Shown in pieces: positions 39,321-48,563 of a stretch of 64,000 nt of DNA (its first letter is position 1; each line of letters begins with the position of its first letter). Source of the stretch: Mannheimia granulomatis (GTDB taxonomy: Bacteria; Pseudomonadota; Gammaproteobacteria; Enterobacterales; Pasteurellaceae); contig NZ_CP015030.1 in NCBI RefSeq assembly GCF_011455695.1, forward strand, positions 62,001 through 126,000, in the 5' to 3' direction. The notes under the pieces are model-generated. The model was not told the DNA's origin. It searched no databases and worked only from the letters and a program-made list of their open reading frames with translations. The position numbers and the translations under genes were made by a program.

Positions 39321-39604
39321 ATGAAATGGATTTTATATGTTTTTTCATATTCTATAGCTTATTTCATCTTTTCTTTTGTAATTTTATTATTGTTCTTTGG
39401 CGGGTATTCCTTATATTATTCAAAGGTAAAATATGGAGCGTTTGAACTATATATAATTTATGGTGATGTTTTTTTATGTCATTGAGGGTGGCTTTCTTTG
39501 TGTTTCTATCTATATCTTTGCATGTTATTTTTATTCAAATGCCTAGAGAGAGAATAAAGTATTCTAAAGTAGAAAAGTTAAAATCAAGAAATAAAGGGAT
39601 ATAG
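39321..39604 (+). pseudogene. Membrane immunity gene D, frameshifted at a T7 run
   Basis: An ATG frame of 54 codons (MKWILYVFSYSIAYFIFSFV...) stops at 39483, while an overlapping frame (39476-39604) continues with a second hydrophobic helix and a basic tail (RVAFFVFLSISLHVIFIQM, RERIKYSKVEKLKSRNKGI). Adding one T to the seven-T tract at 39469-39475 joins them into a ~95-residue two-helix protein like the other two membrane immunity proteins. As it stands the gene is broken. Confidence 0.6.
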
Positions 39605-39657
39605 CCTGTATGTTGGATTGAGCATGATAGAGCGCCCATGTTAGTGCTATTTAATAT

Positions 39658-42600
39658 ATGTTACAAGCGGTTAACTACCTTATCATCAAAGGTGGCAATA
39701 ATGTGACGATACAAAACGCTGTTAATCGCTTTAAAACCACGAGTGTGAGAGAAAAAACCAAATCAGGGGTATTCTCCGGCTGTGGGATTGGCATCACCTT
39801 TGGTAAGCGGTCGGAAAAACACGAGCACGAAACAGAAGGCTGGCGAGGTAGCGAAGCCCGCAGCACCTTAGGCAGTCTTTCAGGCAATATCACGGTGTCT
39901 GCCGGCAATCATGTACACCTAGCGGGCGTGGATGCGGTTGCCTCTAAAGAGTTGGGTAAACAAATTTTAGTGGAAGGCAAATCGACCTATATTGGTGCGA
40001 GTGAAGATAGTCTCTCCTCTAAGGAGCGTCATGAGAAGAAACAATCGGGCTTAACCGTCTCTTTCAGCTCAGCGGTAACAGATGGCGTGATGGTAGCCAA
40101 ACAAGCCTTAAGCCGTTCAGGTGAGGTAAAAGACGAACGTTTAAGTCAATTACTGAAAGTGAAAGCGGCGAATGAGGTTTATGAGACGGCACAAAAAGCG
40201 GCAAAAGTGGTTGATGCCCTGAAATCAAATGGCGACACCGCAGAAAAACTGGCAAACAGTGACGCTAAACTCTCAGTCAGTGTGGGTTCAAGCAAATCGG
40301 TTTCCACCAGCCACACTCAACAAACCACCCACAAAGGCAGCGAGCTGGAAGCAGGTAAGGTGCTAGTGAGGGCAACGGATGGCGATAACACCATTGCCGG
40401 TTCAAAAATTAATGCCACCCGCACAGAGCTTGAAGGTAACAATGTCAACCTACTTGCCACTACAGACAGCCAAAGCAACCGCTCAGATAACAAGAGCAGC
40501 AGTTGGAGCGTGGGAGCGTTTTTGGGTAAATCACAAGGGGCAAACGGCTTTGGGTTAGAGGGTGCATTGAATGTAGGTAAAGGGCATTCCAACAGCGATT
40601 CCAAAGTACAAAACCGGACTGAAATCAACAGTGACAGCCTAAGTATCAAAGCCAAAGAAACCACCACAGTCAAAGGTGCCACAGCGAACATTAATCACTT
40701 AACGTTAGAGACGAAAAATCTGCATATAGAGAGTGTGCAAGACACGGAAAATTACCACAGTAAACAAACGCAAGGTGGGGTAAGTGGAGCAGTGGCATTG
40801 ATTGGAGAAGGTGCGAGTGCTTCGGCACAGTTCAGCCAAAACAAGGCGAAGGTGGACTATGCGCAGGTGACTCAACAATCGGGCTTTAATATCAAGACAA
40901 GCTCAAATATCAAGGTCGTAGAAAATACGCACTTAAAAGGCGGGATTATCAATGCAGAGGGTGATAAACAAAATCACCAAATGACGACCGGCACGCTTAC
41001 TACAGAAACCATTGAAAACCGTAGTGACGTTAAAGTCAGCACCATCAGTGCGGGAGCAAGCACAGATATGTCGAAAATGGCAACCTCTGCAGTGGGCTCA
41101 GCATTAAGTGCATTGGGGAATATGAACGAAAGCGAACGCAGTCAAACCAAGGCGGCGATAAGCAGTAATATCAACCTCACCATTACCGACAGCGAGAAAC
41201 AAAAAGCTCTCACAGGCAAAACCGCACAAGAGACACTCCAAAGCCTGAACAGAGACACCGAACATGCTAATCAAGCGGTCAAAAAAGCGGATTTAGTTGC
41301 AATTCAAGAGAAGCAGGAAACGGCACAGGTGATAGGTGAGCTTTCGCAATCTTGGACAAGCCGCTTAGTGCAACCGCATTTAGAGGAAGCCAATAAAAAA
41401 CGCCAAGAGGCAAAAGAGATTGAAAAATCCAATCCCGAAAAATCAGCCCAACTGAAGGCAGAAGCTAAAGCGATAGAAGCGGAATACGGCTTAGGCAGTA
41501 ATCTGCAAATGGGCATTCGAGCGGCAACGGCTGCTTTACAAGGCTTGGCGACAGGTAATGCGAACCAAGCAGCAGTAGGCGCTTTATCACCTTATGCGAA
41601 TAAGCTGATTAAGGAGCAAACGACCAATGCAGACGGCACAGTCAATACTGAAGCGAACTTAATGGCTCACGCGGTATTAGGTGCAGTGGAAGCCCATATC
41701 ACCGGTAATAATGCCGCAGCCGGTGCGGTGGGGGCGTTTACTGCGGAAGCGGCAGCCCCTTATCTAATGCAAGCCCTTTACCATACGGACAAAGCCGAAA
41801 ATCTGACGGATAGTCAGAAGCAGAATATTGCGAACTTGAGCCAGATAGCGGCTGGGTTAGCTGGTGGTGTAACAGGGGATGGCACAGCAGACTTAATCTC
41901 AGGAGCTGAGATTGGGAAAAGGGCAGTGGAGAATAACTATCTGAGTGCAGATAAAGCTAAAGAACGTTTTGAAATTGAAAATCGGATTAAATTGGGTATT
42001 GCAACAGAAGAGGATTTAGCTCGTAAGCAAGTTTTAGACACAGAAGATATTGTAAATGATCAAAAAGTTATAACAGCTTGTAAAAGCGATATTACAAGTG
42101 ACGGCTGTCAAAATGCTGTTTCTGAGGCACTTTCTACTCAACAAGGCTATCATAAAGGTTATCCAAATGAAACTTGGAGAAACTATAGCGATATTCTGGC
42201 GAGTGACTACCATAAATTTAATGAACTGTTATATGACAAAACAGGCGTTGCTTTAGATTTTGAGCAACGAGCTAAATTAGTTGCAAAAGGGAAAGGGATT
42301 TCTATTGAGGAAGCGAGAACACAGCTTAAATATCTTGATCGTTATCATATGGTAATGGGTGGTTTAGCAACTTTTGTAGGAGCTAAACATTTACCGAATA
42401 GTGCAGCACTTAAAACTCAATTAGAGGTTAAGCCGAAACTTAAAACAGAAGGAGATAAGCCTGATTATAGAACTGATGTAGGTAGTTTAGGAGTAAATAA
42501 TTCTAAATATAACAAGGATTTGAATGAGTCTATTAATAATAGAAATCCTGAGCATTATATCAATGAGCAGGCAAGCAAAAGAGTCAATACGGTTACAGCC

Positions 42601-42984
42601 CCGATTGATTTTGATGGGCATATTATTAATGGGGAAGTTAAGGGGAAAAGAGTCACAGGAGGGCATTCCGCTTTAGGTAATGTGAGAGTTGATGAAGTTT
42701 TAGAAACATATCCCAATGGTGTTTATCAAGCAAAAATATCAGTGCTAAATCCTAATACTGGAGAATATAAAGCAAAAACAAATGGAAAGGGAGAATCAAC
42801 AATGTTTCCTCGCAATTGGACTGCGGATAGAATAAAAGTAGAAGTTCAGCATGCTTACGATAATAGACATGAATTTATAAATACACATGGACAACGTCAA
42901 TGGCGTGGAGAAACAATATCAGGGGTAAAAGTTGAAGGCTTTTTAGATGAGAAAGTGACAGTTTATCCTCTAAAAGGACAATAA
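39658..42984 (+). pseudogene. Headless CdiA segment (FHA-2, VENN, EndoU toxin)
   Basis: An open frame of 1108 codons that lacks signal peptide, TPS domain and FHA-1 repeats. It starts in mid-repeat at a chance ATG without ribosome binding site. It contains FHA-2 repeats (residues 1-550), a helical pre-toxin region, VENN at 757-760, a cysteine-bearing entry segment (TACKSDITSDGCQNAV) and an EndoU RNase domain (about 1001-1106) with GGHSALGNVRVDEVLE and ESTMFPRNWTADRIKVEV. It cannot be exported by itself, but can serve as donor for replacing the tip of the intact CdiA. The immunity gene follows. Confidence 0.8.
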
Positions 42985-42996
42985 TTGGGATGTTAT

Positions 42997-43389
42997 ATGA
43001 AAACTATAGAATTAAAATTTAGTTATTATGATTTTAAGATACATAAGCCTAGAAAATTAGTGTCAGTCTGCTCTAGTCTTAATGATGAACTAATAAGTTG
43101 CTTGTGCGCTGTTTATTTATCTCAAGTTGATTTTGATTTTTCAGAGTATATTTTAGGAAATCTAAAAAATCCCGAAATAATAGAAAAAGATCTTGGGGCA
43201 GAATCTTGGGGAGCAGATTTATTAGATGGGAGTATGATTGAAATGAGATCATTATTTGATTTTGATAATATTGATCGTGTTGATTATATTGCTCGGATGG
43301 ACTTTGCAAAGATTATTGAAAAATGGCAAGAGTTTTTAAAGCGTGAGCCGGATGAAAATTATGAAGAAATTGTGACCTTTGAAATTTAA
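42997..43389 (+). CDS. Orphan EndoU immunity protein E
   Basis: The 130-residue soluble acidic protein (MKTIELKFSYYDFKIHKPRK...) starts 12 bases after the EndoU-bearing frame. A central GAESWGADLLDGSMIE and a final AKIIEKWQEFLKREP are shared in pattern with the next immunity protein (NSWGVEIENEIVHI, IDILVVWLIFCSKEK). It should bind and block the EndoU RNase tip encoded directly upstream. An in-frame TTG at 42985 is less likely as start. Confidence 0.7.
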   Translation: MKTIELKFSYYDFKIHKPRKLVSVCSSLNDELISCLCAVYLSQVDFDFSEYILGNLKNPEIIEKDLGAESWGADLLDGSMIEMRSLFDFDNIDRVDYIARMDFAKIIEKWQEFLKREPDENYEEIVTFEI

Positions 43390-43458
43390 GAGCTCGATCG
43401 GGAAAAATTATTAGAGTTATGGAATTAAATAAAATCTTATAACAAGTGAGGTAATGAA

Positions 43459-43809
43459 ATGACAGTTGCAGTCGGCGGACATACGACCTTGGGTAATATT
43501 CGAGTAGATGAAGTATTACATAAATTTAAGAATGGTGTATATATTGCCAAAATATCTTTATTTGATGCTGAGAGTAATCAATATATTGCTAAATCCAATA
43601 ATAATGGTGAAGCAATGATGTTTCCTGAAACTTGGACGGCAGATCGTGTTAAAGTTGAAATTAATTCAGCATATTATAATCAAATTGAAATTGTAAATAG
43701 AGCAAGAAAAGCTGAAGGAATGTGGATGGGGATTTCTCAATCAGGTGTAAAAATTGAAGGATATACTTATCCGAAAGTGACCGCTTTTCCTAGTTTAGTT
43801 CAGGATTAA
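43459..43809 (+). CDS. Free-standing EndoU domain fragment F
   Basis: The 116-residue frame is almost only the EndoU nuclease core: GGHTTLGNIRVDEVL, NGVYIAKISLFDAESNQYIA, MMFPETWTADRVKVEI and SGVKIEGYTYPKVTAFP. It aligns end to end with the last 108 residues of the upstream EndoU. GTGAGGTAATGAA before the ATG makes translation plausible, so it could act inside the cell rather than as a secreted tip. At the position of STMFP in the first copy it has AMMFP; loss of a conserved Ser/Thr may mean reduced activity. It has its own immunity gene. Confidence 0.7.
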   Translation: MTVAVGGHTTLGNIRVDEVLHKFKNGVYIAKISLFDAESNQYIAKSNNNGEAMMFPETWTADRVKVEINSAYYNQIEIVNRARKAEGMWMGISQSGVKIEGYTYPKVTAFPSLVQD

Positions 43810-44193
43810 ATGATGAAATTATTATTTTCTTATTTTAATGATAAAAATACACTCTATCCAATGTGTGAGTTAGCTGAAAATCATCGATTAAACCCACTTA
43901 CAGGTTATTTGAATGATCCTATGGGTGGGATAAATTACTTTGCATTTTTAGATTCATCACTGTCTATTTTAAGAGATCGAACAATCAATAATGCAGATAT
44001 TTCTTCGAATTCTTGGGGGGTTGAAATTGAAAATGAAATTGTTCATATTCATTTTTTATTTGCTCCTGATGTGGATGAGTTACGATTAACTATGCCGAGA
44101 AATATTTTTATTGATATTTTAGTTGTATGGTTGATTTTTTGCAGTAAAGAAAAAGTTTTAGGTTATCAAGAATATTTGGAGTTTAAAGTATAA
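43810..44193 (+). CDS. Orphan EndoU immunity protein F
   Basis: The gene starts with ATGATG directly after the stop of the free-standing EndoU domain. The 127-residue soluble protein (MMKLLFSYFNDKNTLYPMCE...) shares the pattern SWGxE/D and a C-terminal IxxxxxW helix with the EndoU immunity protein at 42997. A paired immunity function is inferred from position and this similarity. Confidence 0.65.
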   Translation: MMKLLFSYFNDKNTLYPMCELAENHRLNPLTGYLNDPMGGINYFAFLDSSLSILRDRTINNADISSNSWGVEIENEIVHIHFLFAPDVDELRLTMPRNIFIDILVVWLIFCSKEKVLGYQEYLEFKV

Positions 44194-44275
44194 TGTCTCA
44201 ATATGGTCTTTACTTTTCCCCGATGACGCTCGTCGCTAACGAGTGTCAATTCTTATCTGTTACAAACGGTTAATT

Positions 44276-44722
44276 AAAGCGGTGAATGAAGCCTATGATA
44301 CGGCACAAAAAGCGGCAAAAGTGGTTGAAGCCCTGAAATTAAATGGCGACACCGCAGAAAAACTGGCAAACAGTGACGCTAAACTCTCAGTCAGTGTGGG
44401 TTCAAGCAAATCGGTTTCCACCAGCCACACGCAACAAACCACACACAAAGGCAGCGAGCTGGAAGCAGGTAAGGTGATAGTGAGAGCAATGGATGGCGAT
44501 AACACCATTGCAGGCTCAAAAATCAACGCAAGACACACAGAACTTGAAGGTAACAATGTCAACCTACTTGCCACTACAGACAGCCAAGGCAACCGCAGCG
44601 ACAACAAGAGCAGTTGGAGTGTGGGAGCGTTTTTGGGTAAATCACAAGGGGCAAACGGCTTTGGGTTGGAAGGTGCGGTAGGAATATTAACCAGTTGGAG
44701 CTAGAGACGAAAAATTTATATA
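44276..44722 (+). pseudogene. FHA-2 repeat remnant, second copy of 40162-40720
   Basis: From AAAGCGG at 44276 to about 44676 the DNA is nearly identical to 40162-40565, including an uninterrupted match of roughly 85 bases, at a constant offset of 4114. After 44676 about 120 bases of the parent are missing and the match resumes at TAGAGACGAAAAAT (44702-44715 against 40706-40719). The frame then ends at TAG. It has no head and no toxin, so it is the edge of an old module. Confidence 0.8.
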
Positions 44723-44734
44723 TCAAATATAAAT

Positions 44735-44797
44735 CAAGCGGTCAATTTTATTTAAATTTTTGCAAATTTAAGTGATATATTGACCGCTTGTTTTTTT
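44735..44797 (+). terminator. Terminator closing the CDI locus
   Basis: CAAGCGGTCAAT (44735-44746) pairs perfectly with ATTGACCGCTTG (44779-44790), followed by seven T. The right arm contains an exact uptake signal. It also fences off the convergent lipoprotein gene. Confidence 0.75.
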
Positions 44798-44804
44798 ATA
44801 TCAA

Positions 44805-45203
44805 TTAGTGATGCCCTTTCACTTTCGGGTGGTTTGCCGGTTTTTCAAAGCCTTTTTCTTTTAAGCAGGCTTCAAATTTTGCACTGTCTTTTTTGCTTTT
44901 CACACCTTTATGGCACTCTTTCATTGCTTTTGAAAGAGCGGGGTCTTTGTGTTTATGCATGCCGTTTGCTTTCGGGTGATCTGCCGGTTTTTCGAACCCT
45001 TTGTCTTTTAAGCATTTTTCAAACGCAACCATATCTTTATTTTCTTTAATAGTGTTGTGACATTCTTTCATTGCTTGTGCAAGTGCAGGATTTTTGCTGT
45101 GTGCTTCTTTGCCGTAATGATGGTCATGGTCTTTGTGGTGGTGATGTGATTGGCTGCAAGCTGCTAAAAGAGCAAGTGCTGAAAGTGCAAGTAATTTTTT
45201 CAT
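44805..45203 (-). CDS. His-rich lipoprotein with duplicated two-cysteine repeat
   Basis: The 132-residue product has a lipobox LLAAC with Cys16 and then a histidine-rich stretch (HHHHKDHDHHYGKEAH). Two copies follow of a ~45-residue unit, DPALSKAMKECHKGVKSKKD / SAKFEACLKEKGFEKPANHPK, each with two cysteines. Histidines and cysteine pairs suggest metal binding or redox work in the periplasm, but no family is recognised. The ATG at 45203 has AAGGAA six bases upstream; an in-frame TTG two codons earlier is not needed. Confidence 0.8.
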   Translation of the reverse strand: MKKLLALSALALLAACSQSHHHHKDHDHHYGKEAHSKNPALAQAMKECHNTIKENKDMVAFEKCLKDKGFEKPADHPKANGMHKHKDPALSKAMKECHKGVKSKKDSAKFEACLKEKGFEKPANHPKVKGHH

Positions 45204-45413
45204 AGTCAATTCCTTCTGTTAAATACATTGCTTGGCAAATGCCGAAAGCACTTCTTATTCTATCAGAAAAGTAAGTGCTGTAAATGAAAGGCTCTCGTTA
45301 GTAGAAAGCATTACATTTTGTTGCAAAAAAACTTGTAATTTTAACCGCTTGTCTTTTCTTTATTTTGGAACAGGTTATAATTTCTGCCACATATAATATA
45401 AGAGAATGTAATA

Positions 45414-46571
45414 ATGTCTTTAGATTTATCCGATATTCGAACACAAATCACTACCCTTGATCGCAATTTATTAAAGCTGCTTGCTGAACGTCATCGTTTG
45501 GCGTTTGATGTGGTGCGTAGTAAAGAGATCACTCAAAAACCCTTGCGGGATTTAGAGCGTGAAAAAGCCTTGTTGCAAGAGTTAGTCAATTTTGCAGAAG
45601 CAGAGAATTACCAGCTTGATCCGCAATATGTTACGCAGATTTTCCAACGTATTATTGAAGATTCAGTGCTGACTCAGCAGCATTATTTGCAAAATAAGCT
45701 TAATGCTCAAAAAGAAGAGCAGGTGTCGATTGCGTTTTTAGGTATGCGTGGCTCTTATTCCAATATGGCGAGTCGCCAATTTGCCAATAAATATCAAGGG
45801 GCATTGATTGAATTAAGTTGCGCTTCGTTTAATGAGGTGTTTGATAAGGTGAGTCTGGGTGAAGCTGATTTTGGTGTATTACCGCTCGAAAATACTACCT
45901 CGGGTTCTATTAATGAAGTATATGATTTATTACAACATACTAATTTAACTTTGGTAGGGGAGTTGGCTTATCCAATTAAGCATTGTGTTTTAGCGAATGG
46001 CAATGTGGATTTAGAAGAAATCGATACGGTTTACACTCACCCTCAGCCGGCACAGCAATGTAGTCAATTTTTAGCGACTTTAGATAAAGTGCATATTAAA
46101 TATTGTGAGAGCAGCTCACACGCAATGCAAATGGTGGCTCGTTTAAATAAACCGAATATTGTGGCGTTGGGTAATGAAGATGGCGGTAAACTTTATGGTT
46201 TAACTAATATTAAAACTGATATTGCCAATCAGCCGAATAATATTACACGCTTTATTGTGTTATCTAAGGAGGCAGTAAAAGTTTCTCCTCAGGTGCAAAC
46301 TAAAACGCTGTTATTGATGACAACTACTCAACAAGCTGGAGCGTTGGTGGATGCACTAATGGTGTTTAAAACCCATAACATTCGTATGACCAAATTAGAA
46401 TCCCGCCCAATTTACGGCAAACCATGGGAAGAGATGTTCTATGTGGAATTAGAAGCGAATATCCATTCACAAAATACGCAAGCTGCTTTAGCTGAGCTTG
46501 AGAAAGTAACAAGCTATCTCAAAGTATTAGGCTGTTACCCAAGTGAAATTATTGAGCCTGTCAAACTTTAA
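45414..46571 (+). CDS. pheA: Bifunctional chorismate mutase / prephenate dehydratase
   Basis: Converts chorismate to phenylpyruvate for phenylalanine synthesis. The 385-residue protein joins an AroQ-type chorismate mutase (residues 1-90: [31 protein letters not shown]), a prephenate dehydratase domain ([43 protein letters not shown]) and a C-terminal ACT domain with KLESRPI for feedback by phenylalanine. No leader-peptide attenuator is visible upstream. Confidence 0.96.
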   Translation: MSLDLSDIRTQITTLDRNLLKLLAERHRLAFDVVRSKEITQKPLRDLEREKALLQELVNFAEAENYQLDPQYVTQIFQRIIEDSVLTQQHYLQNKLNAQKEEQVSIAFLGMRGSYSNMASRQFANKYQGALIELSCASFNEVFDKVSLGEADFGVLPLENTTSGSINEVYDLLQHTNLTLVGELAYPIKHCVLANGNVDLEEIDTVYTHPQPAQQCSQFLATLDKVHIKYCESSSHAMQMVARLNKPNIVALGNEDGGKLYGLTNIKTDIANQPNNITRFIVLSKEAVKVSPQVQTKTLLLMTTTQQAGALVDALMVFKTHNIRMTKLESRPIYGKPWEEMFYVELEANIHSQNTQAALAELEKVTSYLKVLGCYPSEIIEPVKL

Positions 46572-46576
46572 CCTGC

Positions 46577-46604
46577 AAAAACGACTTACTTAGTAAGTCG
46601 TTTT
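46577..46604. terminator. Bidirectional terminator after pheA
   Basis: AAAACGACTTACT and AGTAAGTCGTTTT form a perfect 13-bp stem with T runs on both strands, between convergent pheA and the antiporter gene. Confidence 0.85.
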
Positions 46605-46627
46605 ATTTTGAAATCCATTAATTAGTT

Positions 46628-48535
46628 TTATGCATGCTTTTCTGCTGCTTGTTTAATTTTTTGCATTTCTTGCTCATCGTCTACTTCAACTTCTACCACT
46701 TCAATGCTTTCGCCTAGTTCTTCCAGCATATCAGCGGTTTCAGCATTCAGTGCCGTGCCCTCGTGTTGCGGATTTACCCACGGTGTTGGCATCCAATATT
46801 TACGTATCACTTCGTCTGAGAAGCCATAGAGGATCTCTTCGTTTAAGCGTTCTGTGTCTAAACGGCGGACGTAATTGATGATATCGGCTGCCTCTTCCTC
46901 GCTTGAGCCTAAACGTTCAATTGCTGCTTTACTTAAGGTGAGTGCGGATTCAAAGGTTTCACGCACATAGTAATCTACGTGGTGATTTTTCACTAAATTT
47001 GCTGCACTTTGACGGTCAAAAGTGCGTACGAAAACCGGTACAAGAGGGTATTCTGATTTGATTAATTCAACAATTTTTTCAGTTCTTTCCGGATTCCCGA
47101 CCCCGACAATCACACAGTTTGCATTGGCAATACCTGAGGCTCGCAATACATCTAAACGCGCACCATCACCATAATACACTTTAAAGCCAAAACGAGCTGC
47201 AGCACGAATATGATCAGTATTAGAGTCAATGACAGATACGCTTAACCCTTTTGCCAATAACACTTGGCAGACAATTTGATTGAAACGACCAAAGCCGATT
47301 ACCAAAACATTTGCCTCTAAATCGTCCGGAATTTCAATACCTGCCATATTGGGTAGGCTGCGTTTGGCTTTTTTCTTTTTCACCCCTTGTTTAATTAGAA
47401 TTAATAGTGGCGAAAGTAGCATTGATACAATAACCGCTGCAGTAAATGTTGCGTGGTTATCTGGTGATAGTATGCCTGCTGTTGCTGCTGCCGAGAACAG
47501 AACGAAGGCAAATTCTCCTCCATGAGCCATAATAGTAGTTCGCATAATAGACTCGGTGAGCGATAATCGGGTTACAACCGAGATAATAAAAATCCCCAAT
47601 CCTTTGCCAAGCACATAAACAGCAACAATTGCCAGTAACCAGAGCCAGTTAGTTAAAACCAGGCTAAGATCTAACGACATCCCCACACCCATAAAGAATA
47701 AGCCGAGTAATAAGCCACGGAAGGGTTCGATATCTGCTTCTAATTGATGGCGGAATGAGGATTCTGACAGCATTACGCCAGCAAGGAATGCTCCCATTGC
47801 CATAGAAAGCCCACTGATTTCCATTAATAATGCCGCACCTAGTACGACTAACAAGGCTGCTGCGGTCATCATTTCACGTATTTTAGCTTTTGAAATGATG
47901 CGGAAAATTGGATTAATTAGCCATTTGCCGGCAGCGACTAAAAGCAGTACCGCAGCGAGGCTTAAGCCAATTGCGGCCCAATTTGTGCTGGATTCAATAT
48001 CGACTTGATTTGGCGCAAGGAAAGCGACAGAAGCCAATAAAGGAACGATAGCTAAGTCTTCAAATAAAAGTGTTGCAACAATACGTTGTCCTTTAGGTGT
48101 TGAGTTGATGCCTTTATCTTCAAGCACTTGCATTACGATTGCGGTAGAGGAAAGAGTAAAACCCATTCCGGCAATAAAGGCGACTTCTTTTGAAAAACCT
48201 AGCAGATAAATGCCGGCGAGTGTTAATAATGTACCGCAGGTGGCAACTTGTAAGAAACCTCGCCCGAAAATAGCTTTACGCATCGCCCAAAGCAATTCGG
48301 GATGCATTTCCAAACCGATGATGAATAAGAACATGACCACACCAAGTTCTGCCATGTGAACAACGGCACTTGGGTCTTGGAATAAGCCGATGCCAGATGG
48401 GCCGACTAAGCAACCTGCAACTAAATATCCTAATACGCTACCTAATCCGATTCGTTTAAAAAGAGGCACAATAGTGACGCTGGTTGCAAGTAACACAACA
48501 GTTTTGATTAATTCTGGACTGACTAAACTCGACAT
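46628..48535 (-). CDS. CPA2 family cation:proton antiporter (KefB/KefC-like)
   Basis: Inner-membrane potassium efflux antiporter. The 635-residue protein has about 12 hydrophobic segments with GLEMHPELLWAMRKAIFGRG and a middle segment AHGGEFAFVLFSAA, then a cytoplasmic RCK/TrkA-N domain with the Rossmann motif VLVIGFGRFNQIVCQVL (about residue 410) and YYGDGARLDVLRASG. Kef proteins open on toxic electrophiles and are held shut by glutathione; glutathione control here is inferred. It follows cyaA by 28 bases and may be co-transcribed. Confidence 0.9.
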   Translation of the reverse strand: MSSLVSPELIKTVVLLATSVTIVPLFKRIGLGSVLGYLVAGCLVGPSGIGLFQDPSAVVHMAELGVVMFLFIIGLEMHPELLWAMRKAIFGRGFLQVATCGTLLTLAGIYLLGFSKEVAFIAGMGFTLSSTAIVMQVLEDKGINSTPKGQRIVATLLFEDLAIVPLLASVAFLAPNQVDIESSTNWAAIGLSLAAVLLLVAAGKWLINPIFRIISKAKIREMMTAAALLVVLGAALLMEISGLSMAMGAFLAGVMLSESSFRHQLEADIEPFRGLLLGLFFMGVGMSLDLSLVLTNWLWLLAIVAVYVLGKGLGIFIISVVTRLSLTESIMRTTIMAHGGEFAFVLFSAAATAGILSPDNHATFTAAVIVSMLLSPLLILIKQGVKKKKAKRSLPNMAGIEIPDDLEANVLVIGFGRFNQIVCQVLLAKGLSVSVIDSNTDHIRAAARFGFKVYYGDGARLDVLRASGIANANCVIVGVGNPERTEKIVELIKSEYPLVPVFVRTFDRQSAANLVKNHHVDYYVRETFESALTLSKAAIERLGSSEEEAADIINYVRRLDTERLNEEILYGFSDEVIRKYWMPTPWVNPQHEGTALNAETADMLEELGESIEVVEVEVDDEQEMQKIKQAAEKHA

Positions 48536-48563
48536 TTTTCTACCTGTAGATTGTTTCTTTTTG

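Noticed and set aside
44193-44275. GACGCTCGT...ACGAGTGTC inverted repeat as a terminator or attachment site
   Set aside because: One mismatch in a 9-bp stem, no T run and no second copy in the window; insufficient evidence.
37832-44722. Prophage or integrative element covering the orphan module region
   Set aside because: No integrase, transposase, tRNA target or flanking attachment repeats were seen; the repeats present belong to CdiA itself.
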